This document shows positions 9,608 through 21,336 of a DNA stretch of 64,000 nt, in pieces (position 1 is the first letter of the stretch; each line of letters begins with the position of its first letter). The notes below the pieces were generated by a model. It was given only the letters and a program-made list of their open reading frames with translations. It did no database searches and had not been told where the DNA came from. A program made the translations under genes and the position numbers. This DNA comes from Pythium myriotylum. Its lineage: Eukaryota; Oomycota; Peronosporomycetes; Pythiales; Pythiaceae. The DNA is taken from positions 1,364,001 to 1,428,000 of the forward strand of contig JALJCQ010000016.1 of NCBI GenBank assembly GCA_023091665.1, written 5' to 3'.

Positions 9608-11636
9608 CTAGCGGAAGCTCTCGGCGTACACGTCGACGCCGCGAATGGTCGCGGCCGCGCGCTTGATCGCGCTTGTCGCGTGGCGCGACCCGCTGACGAA
9701 GGCTGCGCGAGACGCGCCCGCCGATGACGACGTGGCCCATGCAGTGATCACCTGCATCCAGTCGGGGCGACAGCCCTTGGCGTGCAGCACAAGCCCAGGT
9801 GCGCGCGCAAGCTGCGCCGTCTCTACTTGGCCCGTGACAAAGATCTGGATTGACAAGAATCGAGGGATCACTTTTGCGGTGATGTCGTCGAACTCGTCGA
9901 GGATTTCCGTAAGCCAGTCGATCTGCGTGACGTCTCGAACCACCCACACCAGCGTCATGCGAGGAGAAAAGCTTGCTGTGAGGGGCTCGAGCTTCAGTAG
10001 GTGACGCCACGCATGAAGCTGGTGGCGCAGCACTGAGAAGAACGGCGAAACCCCGATCCCCATGGCGAGCAGTGCAACCTCATCATACTGCAGAAACTGC
10101 GCAGTTGGGGTCCCAAAAGGCCCGTCGATGCGCACAGGAACTGCCGCAGGCGTGAGAGTCCCGTCATCTCGATCTGATATCGCACCAAGTAACATGAGAA
10201 GCTTTGCTGTCCAGTCTCCGACCACTCGAATCCGTAGCTCGACAAGCGTGTCATCCTGACAGGAGCAGACGCTGAATGGATGCCATTCCAGGGAAGAAAT
10301 CACGGGTACCTGTAGGTAGACAAACTGCCCGACGAGCGTGAAGACACAGCATGCACACGCAAAACAGTTCCGTACGTACCATGCCGGCCTCGAAGCAACG
10401 CAGGAATCGCTTGGTCTTTGCGAGGAACACGCGGATCGTTTTTTGCGGCTGTATGGTTGTCATTGGGTGTGTAGCAGAGACGCCAAAGCAAACAATTGTG
10501 GACGAGCTATCCAGACTGAGACGACTGCGGCGCTCAAGAATGTACACCAGAAGAGTCGGTACAAGCCAAATTGGGGCCTGGAGATGACTGGACCACTCGT
10601 TCGCACCGTGAAACTATCATCAGCAAGATTCTGCGTCAGAATCGAAACGCAAGAGCATGTCCAACATATCTTCATACCAAGAGCAGCGCGAGGAAGGGAA
10701 ACAGTACGACTGCGTGAAGAGCTTCAAACATCTGGAAGAACCTGCGCCGTAAAAATGGGATACAGAATGGGAGAAGGAAGACCACGCCGACCATCATAGC
10801 AAGGCCAGTCCACATTGGAAGCTTCAGGAGTAGCCAGCCAACAGACTCTTCCTCACGGACGATCTTGGCGCGGCGCCTTGCCAAAGCTGACTCGCTCCAT
10901 TCATGTTTTCCACAAGACCGAGCCCAGTAGACGATAAGCAACCAAGTGACAGAGTGTACGAGCGACATGACTACTGTTGCGCTTCCAGCTAAAGCATGGA
11001 ACTGGCGGTGCATTTCCGCGGGTCGCTGGGCATAGGGGGAAGGCACCCCTCGAGTGGATGCGCACAAGCGAAGACGATCATTGACGCGGTGGCACACAGA
11101 TATCAATGCCAACACGCAATTTAGCATGACAACCTCAGCACTCCCCTTTGCAATCGCAGGGCCGTAGCCAACACACGGGTCTTGCGGATACTCTCTGAAG
11201 CGGAGCCAGAAGACCAAAGAGTTGGCAAACACGTAGGCAGTGAGCCACGAAATGTCGGCACCATGTCGTCTCCACAGATACGCTGCCATGCTCTGGTGAA
11301 TCTCGCGAGGCGGAGACTGCGTTGCATGAGGCGTTTCAAGGTAAGACCAATGAGACATCTTCGAAGTGGCTTCAAGAGTGGTCCAAAGTTTGCGTATCGT
11401 ACTTCGACTGTGTACCTCTACGAAAAAGACAAACTTCCCGAAAGTGCCCGGGATGTTTGTCCGTCCATCGCCTGATTTTCAATCATGTGAGACGTCTGAT
11501 GCGCATCAAGAGTGTTCCAACTATTTTCCAAGTCGATTGTTTGCACGTTTGAAGATATGAATGGTCACATCAACAAAGATAAACCTGTCATACTTGTCAA
11601 ACCGACCGCAACAACGACCGCACACTTTCTTGCCAT
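9608..11636 (-). CDS. NADPH-oxidase / ferric-reductase-like flavocytochrome (4 exons)
   Basis: My model has exons at complement 11594-11636, 10678-11471, 10380-10613 and 9608-10324, with introns of 122, 64 and 55 nt. Phases agree and give 595 residues. The membrane domain has the two haem-binding pairs: H-x13-H in QFHALAGS...SLVH, and H-x13-H in ALHAVV...LFHG. The second pair is created only by splicing intron 2. Next come the FAD motif EWHPFSV, then DGPFGT and the NAD(P)H loop MGIGVSPF, in the order of NOX/FRE proteins. These enzymes pass electrons from NADPH through FAD and two haems across a membrane to oxygen or ferric iron. There are no EF-hands. The usual C-terminal CGP is replaced by SGS (FVSGSRHATSAIK). 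The first exon (MARKCAVVVAVGLTS) is the least certain part. Confidence 0.82.
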
Positions 11637-12744
11637 GCATTATGCAGTGTGAGAACTTGCTGATCGCCTGTTTGATCACTTGCCCTTGGTTTGACCCCAT
11701 GGCCTCGCACTTTGGGTAGATACGTGCATTGGTCTGGGAGAAACGATTTAACGGATCCCGTTGCAAGAATCAGCAGAATGGATCGTCCAGAAATCCACGC
11801 GTGTGTGGTCAAAGCATGCGCAGCAAGCGCTTGGTGTTGAGTGCGTAGGCATGGCGCTGTATCGCACTCAAGAAAAACAAATATACTTGATTCCAAGAAC
11901 GTTTTGATCACCACGATGGCCATGCGAAGACGACCCGATCAACAGATATCATTGATCTAATCTAACGAACTCGTCCTGATGTGGAGAAAGCTTCCTAGAG
12001 GTTGATTCCAATTCGTGCAGTCCTTGCCATCTCCGTATTTTTACTCTCAGCAATTTTTAGAGAGAGGAAGCTGAAGTGTGAAGGTTTGCGACTGAGGTAA
12101 GTGATGGCCCATCAATCTACGTGGAAATAGCAACGGGTTCAATCACCAACCTGACCATCAGCTCAGTGTGAAATGTTTCAAGGGCGACCGCTATGCATAA
12201 CCGCGCACCCAACCATCAACATCAAGCTTCATACCGTCGATTGGGGATCTCCCCAGCTCCAAGCGTGTCGTGACTAGTCCCTTGTGCTCCAGGCTGGCGG
12301 GATGTCGATATATTGAGCGATGAGTGTAACAGTGCTGCGCCTCGCAAGTGTCTACAGCCGGGTCGACGAAGAGGAGTTTTTTTTTCAGTATTGTGATCCT
12401 TCAATGTCAGGACTGAGAATTACGTGCTTGAAGGATGTGAGGTTCCCGCAAGCTGCTGGAATGGGAACAACGTTATACAACTCGAGGACTAGGTACATGT
12501 GCAAGATTACGGCGACCGCCAAAGCCCATCCGAGACCTAAGTATTGGAAGAGCGACTTTAGTTGAATTCACTGTCGAGAATCGGCAGCGACGCTCGGCGG
12601 ACAGGTGAGGACTGGTCCAAGACTTCCTGTGTCTTGATTGGCTATTAGTTTTTGGACTGGTTCGAAAAAGAATGGTCACGTCACTTCAATCTGGGATTTG
12701 CGACAACACATTACCTTCTCGACACAACGTCTCCGACCCCGCAA
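11637..12744. other. Intergenic, 1.1 kb
   Basis: No supported gene. Several minus-strand ORFs (11521-11923) look partly hydrophobic or EF-hand-like, but none joins the NOX gene in a consistent phase. The rest is AT-richer sequence without repeats that I noticed. Confidence 0.4.
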
Positions 12745-13047
12745 ATGGCGACAACGCGCTCCGAGATGGAGGATTTCACCGGGTTCGACTCTGCGATGCA
12801 GCCGCTGAGCTACCCCGCCACTCTCTCTGCTTCCTCTTCGCCGTCTCCCGAGATTACAAGGCTGCGCACGGCGCTGGGAAACCAACTGCGCGAGAACGAG
12901 TGTCTCCGCATCGAGCTCGCGCAACAGAAGCGCAAGCTCTTCCAAAAACAGCAGCAGATCTATCGACTCATGGACCATGTCAGACGACTTGCACGAGTGT
13001 TGGGCAAGTACGTTTCTGGAACCGGAGGCCAGCCACAAATGGACTAA
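12745..13047 (+). CDS. Small coiled-coil protein, unknown
   Basis: A 100-residue ORF. I chose ATG 12745 (GCAAATGGC) over an upstream in-frame Met at 12652 because the extra N-terminal 31 residues look like untranslated sequence. The first half is Ser/Pro-rich and acidic. The second half is a basic amphipathic coiled coil (IELAQQKRKLFQKQQQIYRLMDHVRRLARVLGK). A strong splice-donor sequence GTACGT at 13008-13013 follows GGCAA near the end, so the gene may continue in a further exon and the printed C terminus may be wrong. No family is recognised. Confidence 0.5.
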   Translation: MATTRSEMEDFTGFDSAMQPLSYPATLSASSSPSPEITRLRTALGNQLRENECLRIELAQQKRKLFQKQQQIYRLMDHVRRLARVLGKYVSGTGGQPQMD

Positions 13048-13097
13048 AAGGGAATCAATATCATTCCTACAAAGGTGTCAGGAGCTTTATATTGTCT

Positions 13098-13340
13098 TCA
13101 TTTGCGAGGTAAAGATTGAAGCGCTGCTATTTCCGACCGAAGCTGCTTGCTGGCTTCGAGTTGCTCTTCCAACTTCCGTTTCTGCGTGGCGGACTTACGC
13201 CGCAGCTCCCCAACACGAATCTCTTGCTGGTCAACCAGCTCCTTCCTCGCAGCGTAGAGACCGTGGAGACACCGTTGATGCTCGCGAAGCCGCTGGTGGA
13301 GCTGCTCGCACTTGATGCGCGTTGACATGAGCTGTTTCTC
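13098..13340 (-). CDS. Small coiled-coil ORF, unknown
   Basis: An 80-residue minus-strand ORF starting at the second of two adjacent Met codons. It is almost wholly coiled coil, with regular Leu/charged heptads (QLHQRLREHQRCLHGL ... ATQKRKLEEQLEASKQL). It has no signal peptide and no known domain. It is convergent with the upstream plus-strand ORF and divergent from the next one, with a 147-bp shared upstream region. The composition looks protein-like rather than accidental, but a second exon or a non-coding origin cannot be excluded. Confidence 0.4.
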   Translation of the reverse strand, partial: EKQLMSTRIKCEQLHQRLREHQRCLHGLYAARKELVDQQEIRVGELRRKSATQKRKLEEQLEASKQLRSEIAALQSLPRK

Positions 13341-13487
13341 CATCACAAGATTAGAAAATGTCGTGAGAGGTAGGAGAAGAAACCGAGGAGTCTCTCAATC
13401 GGGAAGATTCTAAAAAAATTCCGGTGGGTGGTTCTTCTCGTCAGGGGCTTTGCAGCCTCGGAGTTGATACACAACGCGATCGCCCAG

Positions 13488-13931
13488 ATGGCAGCCATGA
13501 ACGTCATGGCTTCCGTTGCCTCACTAAAGGCTGACACGACCAAATGGTTTATCAAGCGTCAGCGCGACGAGATTGATTGGCTTAACAGCGAAAAGGAAGA
13601 GCTCGAGCGGTGTGTCTTGGGCATTTTGGAGAGCATCGACAAGCCCGTGCTACGCTCACAAGAGCCACCGGTGACTCTAGAATCCGATGTGAGCAAGCGC
13701 CTGGATGATCAGCAGCGACAGATCGACTCGATCCGAGCGATGCTGCAGTCTTCTGCGGTCACGGTGCAACCTCTGAAGGTTGAAGATGTGAAAGAGGAGA
13801 GTGGATTCGCGACAGTGATCGGAGACTCTTATAGCGAGGTGATGGAGCCGTTGATCGAGCGCGTCATCCAAGACCCGAGCAAGGCTACTAAGCAGCAGCA
13901 GCACGAACTTCTTGATGCCAACGACATTTGA
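13488..13931 (+). CDS. Hypothetical protein, predicted helical
   Basis: A 147-residue ORF from ATG 13488. The frame is open further upstream, and the sequence TTCTTCTCGTCAG just before 13441 looks like a splice acceptor, so an earlier exon is possible. The protein has an Ala/Met-rich start, then WFIKRQRDEIDWLNSEKEELERCV (amphipathic helix), then a second helix and a Gln/Glu-rich end. There are no membrane spans and no recognised family. It lies 470 bp before ODAD3 on the same strand. Confidence 0.5.
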   Translation: MAAMNVMASVASLKADTTKWFIKRQRDEIDWLNSEKEELERCVLGILESIDKPVLRSQEPPVTLESDVSKRLDDQQRQIDSIRAMLQSSAVTVQPLKVEDVKEESGFATVIGDSYSEVMEPLIERVIQDPSKATKQQQHELLDANDI

Positions 13932-14401
13932 TCACGCCATTGGTACGAGCTACAACGGGTTCAGATTCTAACCAAAACTACCAATATTTCATCTACATTA
14001 CTTCATCACTATTGTGATATCGAGTCGAACCGCGCGGATTTCGTGGCAGTCCCGCCTCTTTTACCACCCAGTCAGCACAGTTGGAGTCCGGCTTCTCGTC
14101 CTTGCTCACCACGGTCTCGTCATGCAAAAAGGCAGAGCAAGTGACTATCAGACGACCAAAAATACTATCCTCCTCGAACAGCTCGATCCGACAAGTTACG
14201 GGGAGAACTGCTTGTTCCTTCGTGAATAGCTTTTCATATGCTGCTCATGCTGGTTCGCGGTTCCCAAGGGGTCCCCATTGATCCAATGACGTAGAGACCA
14301 GTGGTTTCGACACCTGCATGCTAATTTTGGGCCATGTCGGGCTCGTTCTAATTAGTGACAGGGGCTTCGCTTCAAGCCCCCGCGCGCGGACGGCACGGGC
14401 C
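13932..14401. other. Intergenic / possible upstream exon region of ODAD3
   Basis: No gene is firmly seen. An acceptor-like CTAATTAGTGACAG at 14345-14358 precedes an open frame leading into the ODAD3 start, so a non-recognised 5' exon may lie here. Confidence 0.4.
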
Positions 14402-16367
14402 ATGCAGGCACGACACGACAATGCGCTTAAGCGCATGGAGCAGGAGTATGACCACCGCATGGAGGACCAGGTCGTGGGCCTTCGCGACAAAATGCGGCTT
14501 CTGCGTGCGTTGTTCTAACATTCACACTTTGCTTCGGCGCATGCTAACATGTCGACGTGTAGAGGTCGACCGTAAGAGCAATATTGACCTGCTTGAGTCC
14601 ACGAAGCAGGCCAATAAGGACTATATCCATCAGCTCAAGGACGAGAACCGCGAGCTCCGCAAACAACTGGCCGACCTGAAGCGGTCCCACGCGAGCGGCA
14701 GCCAGAGCAGTGCAGCGTTGCTAGCATCCGGAGCAGCTATCGTTGAGTCGGGAGATGATGTGACCCAGGCTGTCGCACAACTCAACAAGCTACGCAAGCA
14801 GCACGACGAGATCCGGCACAAGGTGCAGTCGCAATCGTCGCTGCTGGAGGAGCTCAAGGATGAGGTCAAAGACCTCGAGCTCGAGTCCAAGAAACCGAGC
14901 CTCGAAGACACACCCGAGACGCGCAAGATTCGAATGCTAGAGAATCGTCTGGACAAGGCAATGAACAAGTTTAATGAGGCGCAGAGCATCCGCAAGACGT
15001 ACGAGCAGATCGTGAAGCGGCTAAAGGAGGAACGCATTGGCTTTGACAATCAGTTGGCGGCGTTGGAACGCGCGCTTGCGGCTAAGGAACACGACTACGA
15101 CGAGCTCGTGCTGCTGTCTTCAGACGCGACTCACGCGCGCGAGTCTATCCTGCTCGAGCTGGAGAAGGCTCGGGGGCAGTACGAGGACGAGAAGCGGTTG
15201 CGCGAGAAAGAGCTGCGTGAGAAGCAGCAGTACGTGAAGATCCGGCTCGAAATGAGCCATCGACTGGACAAGCGCGAGAAACACAAGTCGGACGTGATCG
15301 CACGTGAGGCCGGGGACCTCGGAGGCGAGGAAGAGAAGCATTTGAAGCAGTCGCTGCTGCAAACGGTCAAACAGCAAGGGCTCGCGATCGAGGAGAAGAA
15401 AGAGCACCGCAGCAAGATCGACATTTTTGAGAGCGCATTCCGTAAGATCAAAGAGGCCACGGGCGTGAGTGATGTCAATGAGGTGATCCAGAAGATCGTG
15501 AGCCAGGAAAGCACGACCGACAACCTCATCAATCTCTCCAACGAGAACCAGACACGGCTGGAGCACCTGCAAGCCGACCACACGGCGCTCAAAAACCGCG
15601 TCGAAGAGCTCAAGTACAGCGGCTCAGCGGGCGGCCACCGGCGCAAAATGGTCGACGACCACGAGCAGAACCTCGCACTCGCGACGGTGAAGCTCGAACG
15701 CGCCAAGCTAAAATATGAGCGGCTCGCGAAAGTGCTCATTAGCGTCAAGGCGGGCGTCGAGCACCTTGTAGACAAGCTCGAGAGCGTGCGCGACGACGAC
15801 CAAGTCGTGGTTGTCACGGACGAGACGATCGTCGACGCGCTGCAAGAGAGCGAGCTCACACTTGTGCGGCTACTCAACCAGATCAAGGCAGGCGGTGTGG
15901 GCGCGACAGCCGTCGCAGCTGGAAGTGGAGCGGCCGCTGTTGCTTCGCACAAGCAGCGGAGAGAAGCAGCGCCTCAAGGCTCGACTGCAACGACGGTCTC
16001 TGGGTCGCTTCCTGAGGTCTCCGATACCGAGATGCTGCTTGCACGGCCGTACAATCAGCGCATCCCGTTGCCTGGCGACCTCACGGCAGAAGAAATGGAG
16101 CACGACGACCTACTCGGCGTCGGAGGCGTCCTACTGGACGATAACGAAGAAGCGCTGAGTCGAGAGCGCGTGAAGCGAGCATCCAATCAAGTACTTTTAG
16201 CGCAAGATCGCAAGAAGAAGCGTGCGATCAAGAAGAGCAAAGGAAAAGAACTAGGCCCCAACGACTCGGACGAGGAAGATGAAAGCGGTGGCATTAGCGC
16301 AACACCCACACGTTTTGGTTCGATATCACAATCGCGGTCCTCCATATCACCCATGAAGAAAAAATGA
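14402..16367 (+). CDS. ODAD3: Outer dynein arm docking complex subunit 3 (CCDC151-like)
   Basis: Exons 14402-14504 and 14563-16367, with a 58-nt intron (donor GTGCGT, branch GCTAAC, acceptor GTGTAG), give 635 residues. Splicing joins DKMRLL to QVDRKSNIDLLE, which fits the LLxxDRKA segment of CCDC151. The protein is coiled coil almost throughout. It carries the family hallmark KIDIFESAFRKIKEATGVSDVNEVIQKIVSQ near residues 345-375. ODAD3 helps attach outer dynein arms to axonemal doublets. Its presence implies functional flagella, as expected for zoospores. The C-terminal 120 residues are disordered with a basic RKKKRAIKKSKGK stretch. The start is the first Met after an acceptor-like site, so a further 5' exon may be missing. 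Confidence 0.88.
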
Positions 16368-18772
16368 ACTGTTTGGATTTGTTCGTAAGGATGTGAAACT
16401 CCTGCCGCTGCTCCTAACTTTGCCCCGTGGAGTTACTTCCTGGATAAAAAGTCGTTGAGTGTCAGGACGATAGTGAAGCTACCTAACAGTCTTGGTCTTT
16501 GCCTTACAGGACACGCTAGATCACTGCCGCAACTCCGTTTTCCACTTCCACATCCTCAGCTTTCGCAGGTGTCACCGTGCTGGAGCAGTGTGCTCAGATC
16601 GAGCCCACCTATCCTTGCTGGATTTATTTGGTGCTCGTTCATATCAGCGTGTCGAGTCACCGATGGCTCTTGAGACTGCACGCCAAAAATGTGAATCTCC
16701 ACCAGCGTCTAAAATGCAGTTTTTCAGTTGAGGGACTGGATGAATGACAATTAACAATTCAGTTGAGGTCTATTGGTTTGCTTAGCTAGAAACCTATAGC
16801 CGGCTGTCGCCATGAAGGGACTGGATGAATGTACATGAGCTCGAACCATTGAACCATCGCGGATACCACCGAGTTGCACATCCGGTTGCTACTGGTTCAA
16901 AGTTCGCAAGTGACGAAGCAACCGTATTTAAGGTGAAAAACCTGTAAATTAACACCAAACGATCGTCGTGTCGTAAATGCCAACCAACGTTGTACCGCCT
17001 CTCCCACTTCACGCACAGTGTCGCCGACCGCCTTCCAGAAAGGCCCCATCCTGAGATGTCACATACTACTGCACGTACTGTAAATGATGAATGGTCGATG
17101 TGACCACATTCATCGCCGAGTGAGAAAGTAGGCTCTTATGGGTGGCGACCCCTAGATTCTAAGAAGCACGATGACTTGGTAGAAACCAATCGCAGATGTC
17201 GAACGGACTCTCTCCTCTTTCGAAGGAGTAGTCGTCTGGAGTCCAGATCACCTCTTCAATACAGTAAAATATTTCGGGTATGAGATCTTCTGGATTCAAC
17301 TGTCTGAAATTGCCACTGCGATCGCAACCTAGAAAGTTTTGGCGCGCGCTGCTGCTCACGAGATTATGTCGCCCCAGAATAACCGATGGCAGAGTGGCAT
17401 AATCATGTGATCACACCAAACCATCTTCTGATGGACACAGTAATCCCTAGGCGATAATGCCAACGACATATGCACGTGAGGGGGCCAACAGATGCTTGAT
17501 CTACTCCTCCCCTGGTGAGTTGTACCACTAAGGTTCTGACAGTTTTCTTTTCGAGCGGCCTTCGAGAAGGTCCTCTGATCTGAAGATGGATAACTTTTGA
17601 GTCCGGACTACACGGGAGAGGTGATCGAGGAGTGGCACACACCCCTCTTGAGCGGAATTCTAACGCCAGGATTAGTCGCCCTGGCACAAGCATTGCAATC
17701 GATCGTCACCCGGATGATGCGGGGAGAGCCTCCATCTGTATTCGGTTTCTCCTGAGAGATAGATCACACACGTAGCTTCTGGATGTAGTGGAGATGAGCT
17801 AGTGATCTCATCCACTGATCACCTAGAGAACAGATCATTCCTCACAAACCACACGATACTGCACGTAGCGTCAGACTGTACACGTTGTACACACTGACAC
17901 TTTTCTCTGCGTCAAACTAGTGGGTTCACGACATCATTGTTGAAATTCAGTTCTTTCTTTCGGACTCCTGCGACCAGAAGCTCTTGATTGTAATAAGTTT
18001 GATCAAAGCTGTCCATCACCTCGAAGACAGACAGCACGAACGTGAGATCTCCCCACCAACTCGATCTCGGCAACCATGTGCTTGCAGCCTCACGGCAGGA
18101 AACATTGGGCCGTCCAAAGCTTCGAGTGGGCCGGTCCATCGGATCAGCCCGCAGCTCGTGAACCAAGACCATTCACTATCCGTGCATAAACGAGACATAG
18201 ATTGACAGTTGTCTTCCAACACGCATCCAAAACTCGCTGCAACACCAGGGTACTACAGGTTGAAACGAACCACTCCACTCTGGCGTGACCATCCACCAAT
18301 CGTCCTCGATCTCTTCCAATCAGACGTTGAGCTCGTGGAGCCACGTGGTTTGGGGGCGTGACAATTGTGACAGACCCACCAACCGCGCATCCATTAAACC
18401 AGAACCGACTGTCGGGTCCACAGTCTCTTCACCCCGCTACAGTGTTGGCACTGGCTCTACCCCTGGAACCCATTTCCGGAGCAGACACCTCCGAATCCAC
18501 GAGGAAGTGATGCGCACAACGGAGTCCATTATCTTTCTGGTCGGTGCCCTCCCGCCCATCCAATCGTCGGGTGGTTTTTGAGACAAATCTGCCTTCACCA
18601 GTCAAAAACCACAAAATGTCCATGGCGTAGTGGATGCCAGGCCACCTACCGACGGGAAGCTGATGCTTAGCGTTGGTGGCTCACGAAATGCCAAGCAGCC
18701 ATTATGCTACTGTGTATGCTGACGGCGGCCATCAGCTTGTTCATTATCCAGTTTTTGCGCTGAGAGGTGAAC
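16368..18772. other. Intergenic, 2.4 kb, no gene seen
   Basis: Both strands carry only short ORFs without domains, signal peptides or splice-consistent joins. GC content appears lower than in the neighbouring genes. It marks the border between the housekeeping block and the GH16 cluster. Confidence 0.5.
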
Positions 18773-21022
18773 ATGCTCCCCCGGCTCCTCCCAGTACTCG
18801 CTGCATGGGCGGCTCTCGTCTCCGCGGCGACTAATACCTCAACCAAGGAATACCCCGTAAAGTCTGGAATCCGCACTTGGGTCGATCCCGATACGCCAGT
18901 CGACCGGCAGACGTATGTCAGCTCGCGTGGAAGAACATGGGACCTCACCATGAGCGAAGAGTTTAACATCCCAGACCGAGACTTCCGACCGGGCAAGGAC
19001 CACATGTGGACGTCGCTGGAGAAGCCCGATGGTGTGAACGGAGCACGACAACTCTACTCGCACAACATGACCTCCACGGCGTGCGACGACGATGGCACGT
19101 GCTACTACTATATCAAGGTCATCGACGATGTGCAGTCTATCCGTGTCTACAACATGTACATCAATCCACCCCAGTTCGTGACGGCCGAGTTCCAGTATCG
19201 AGGCGCGATGGTTCAGTCGTGGAACAAGTTCTGTTTCCAAGGAGGCATGCTCGAAGTACGAGCACAACTTCCGGGCGCTACCGACAAGAGCTCTGGTAAT
19301 CCGGACCTGGCAAAGGGTCCTAACTCCCGTGTGGCAACTGGTGCATACTACCCAACATGGCCCGGTATCTGGATGATGGGAAACCTGGGGCGTGCTATCT
19401 TCAGTGCCTCGACGAACAGGATGTGGCCCTTCTCCTACAATCGGTGCGACCCTGACGTGTTCGAGCCATCGAACCAGCGTATCAGCGCGTGTGATTCAAA
19501 TCCTGGGTTTGGTTTGAACCCGAACCAAGGCCGTGGTGCTCCAGAGATCGATCTCATCGAAGGCTCAGCGACGTTGGTATCTTCATCGCTTCAGATTGGT
19601 CCAGGCATGCCTGAGAGCTACCGAACGATGGGCTTTAACTACAGCATGGATCCTCCGTCATGTATCTACGGCAACAACTGCAACACCCCTGGTGCCAACA
19701 GCCCCGATGTGCCAACCGCGTACTACAAAAAAGTACGAGGTCACAAATCGTGGTACCAAGGTCTCCGCTACCAGGCGAACCCGTTCTGTGAATCGGATCC
19801 AAAGCAAAAGCAGAGCTACGATACCGTAGCCAAGTCCATGGCGAATGGCGTTACGGAGAACGCGTGTACACTGACGAACTGCCCCGCGTCAAGAGATGCA
19901 AACGCTGACATTAGCCTCGTTGACGGGGAGGGCAATGCTTACTGGGGGATCAATTACAACGGCACCTGCTTCCCCCTCATGAACGTGTATCAGGGAGCTT
20001 ATTTGTGCGATCCGGACAACCAGTGGCGCCAGTGCGCCTTCCCTCGCAGCGACTCGACCCCCAAAACCAACACGATGAAGCCGTTCAACTACCAGATGGA
20101 CGCGATCTCATCCAACTGGCCGCTGCACATGGGTGCATACACGGACTATGTCGTGTATCAGGTGGAGTGGGTCACGGGCAAGAATGGGTACGTGCGGTGG
20201 AATCTCGACGGCTACCCACTGTTTGAGGTGCCAGCCAAGTCCATCGAGGACGTGCCGCAAGACTCGGCCAAGTCAAACCCGCTGAAGATTATGATCGAAG
20301 AACCCATGTACCTCATTATGAACGTCGCCGTGTCTGCGTCCTGGGGAGCAATGCCGCCGAACCCGTACAAGCCGTGCCGCGGTGATGGCAAGGATGCGAC
20401 CGTCAACAAAATCTGCGACAGCTTCCCCATGTACATGAAGATCGACTACATTCGTTTGTACCAGGACCTGGGCACCGACTTGGACTCTGACAACCTGATG
20501 CAGATTGGCTGCGACCCTGCTACTCATCCTACCAAAGAGTGGATCGAAGGCCATATCGAAGAGTACACGGATGATGATAACCAAGCCATCGATGTGGCCG
20601 GCGGGGGTTTCTGTACAAAGGACGACGATTGCACGATACGCGCAACCGGAGATCTCCAGTACGCCAAGCTTGTCACAGGAACGTGCAAAAACAAACGCTG
20701 CGTCTGCTCAAGTGGCAAGTCATGGGGTGGACCTCGGTGCTCATTCGCGCTGGATCAGAGCTCTACTGGGGGCACGGATCGGAAGATGAAGGGATATGGC
20801 TTCATCGCAGCACTCATAGTCGCCGGCATCGTGGTCGCGCTGTCCTTAGTGTCAATGTGGTGGGGAAAGCAAAATGAGCGAGACATCCTTGCCGCAGCAA
20901 AGGCGCTCGCCGCCAGGCGAGAAGTTGCAATGTCTGCGCCGATCGCATTGGACAACAGCCGAGGCGAGTCCGGTCTCAGCCACCGGAAAGCTCACCTCAA
21001 CTATGGACAGAATTTTGTTTAA
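18773..21022 (+). CDS. SKN1/KRE6-like GH16 protein, copy 1
   Basis: A 749-residue single-exon gene. A signal peptide (about 1-22) precedes a SKN1/KRE6 (GH16) domain running from about residue 40 to 580. The GH16 active-site signature E-I-D-L-I-E is at about 258-263, preceded by NPNQGRGAP. A Cys-rich EGF-like module follows (about 615-665: CTKDDDCTIR ... KNKRCVCSSGKSWGGPRC), then one membrane span (about 680-703) and a short tail ending NYGQNFV. In yeast, Kre6/Skn1 are needed for beta-1,6-glucan assembly; the GH16 fold suggests a glucan hydrolase or transglycosylase. Here the domain should face the cell exterior or secretory lumen. The annotated GTG six bases upstream was rejected in favour of ATG 18773. 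Confidence 0.93.
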   Translation: MLPRLLPVLAAWAALVSAATNTSTKEYPVKSGIRTWVDPDTPVDRQTYVSSRGRTWDLTMSEEFNIPDRDFRPGKDHMWTSLEKPDGVNGARQLYSHNMTSTACDDDGTCYYYIKVIDDVQSIRVYNMYINPPQFVTAEFQYRGAMVQSWNKFCFQGGMLEVRAQLPGATDKSSGNPDLAKGPNSRVATGAYYPTWPGIWMMGNLGRAIFSASTNRMWPFSYNRCDPDVFEPSNQRISACDSNPGFGLNPNQGRGAPEIDLIEGSATLVSSSLQIGPGMPESYRTMGFNYSMDPPSCIYGNNCNTPGANSPDVPTAYYKKVRGHKSWYQGLRYQANPFCESDPKQKQSYDTVAKSMANGVTENACTLTNCPASRDANADISLVDGEGNAYWGINYNGTCFPLMNVYQGAYLCDPDNQWRQCAFPRSDSTPKTNTMKPFNYQMDAISSNWPLHMGAYTDYVVYQVEWVTGKNGYVRWNLDGYPLFEVPAKSIEDVPQDSAKSNPLKIMIEEPMYLIMNVAVSASWGAMPPNPYKPCRGDGKDATVNKICDSFPMYMKIDYIRLYQDLGTDLDSDNLMQIGCDPATHPTKEWIEGHIEEYTDDDNQAIDVAGGGFCTKDDDCTIRATGDLQYAKLVTGTCKNKRCVCSSGKSWGGPRCSFALDQSSTGGTDRKMKGYGFIAALIVAGIVVALSLVSMWWGKQNERDILAAAKALAARREVAMSAPIALDNSRGESGLSHRKAHLNYGQNFV

Positions 21023-21336
21023 CGGAAAAACTAATGATAGAGCGATTGATGGATTCTATACGATCAACTCGACGAGTAATTTTCACGCACATACATCTGA
21101 CGACCAGGTCACAACTACACACTTGACGACAGAGCTCCCGACGATTGCATCCGCTAATAAGATGGACTGGTCTATCACTGCAAACGACGTAGAGCCTAAC
21201 GGCAACAACACTCGAGCAAGCGAGATCACAGACAGACGAGTTTCCTATTTAGTAGGATTATGAACATTTGAACGATAATCCCGTGTTGAAGAATTCTTCT
21301 CAGAGCTATTGTAGCTCACACTAGCAGCCCAGCATT
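21023..21336. other. Intergenic, 0.3 kb
   Basis: 3' region between copy 1 and the convergent elicitin-like gene. Nothing further recognised. Confidence 0.5.

Noticed and set aside
11521..11923. Overlapping minus-strand ORFs upstream of the NOX gene with FDKYDR and hydrophobic stretches, considered as an EF-hand or extra exon
   Set aside because: No donor/acceptor pair joins them to the NOX frame in a consistent phase, and the EF-hand loop residues are incomplete.
13008..13440. Possible large intron joining the ORF at 12745 to that at 13488 (donor GTACGT, acceptor CTCGTCAG)
   Set aside because: The intron would be about 430 nt, far above the 49-122 nt seen elsewhere in this window, and it would span another coiled-coil ORF.
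15131..15952. 273-codon minus-strand Ser-rich ORF inside ODAD3
   Set aside because: Antisense reading of coiled-coil codons; no protein features.
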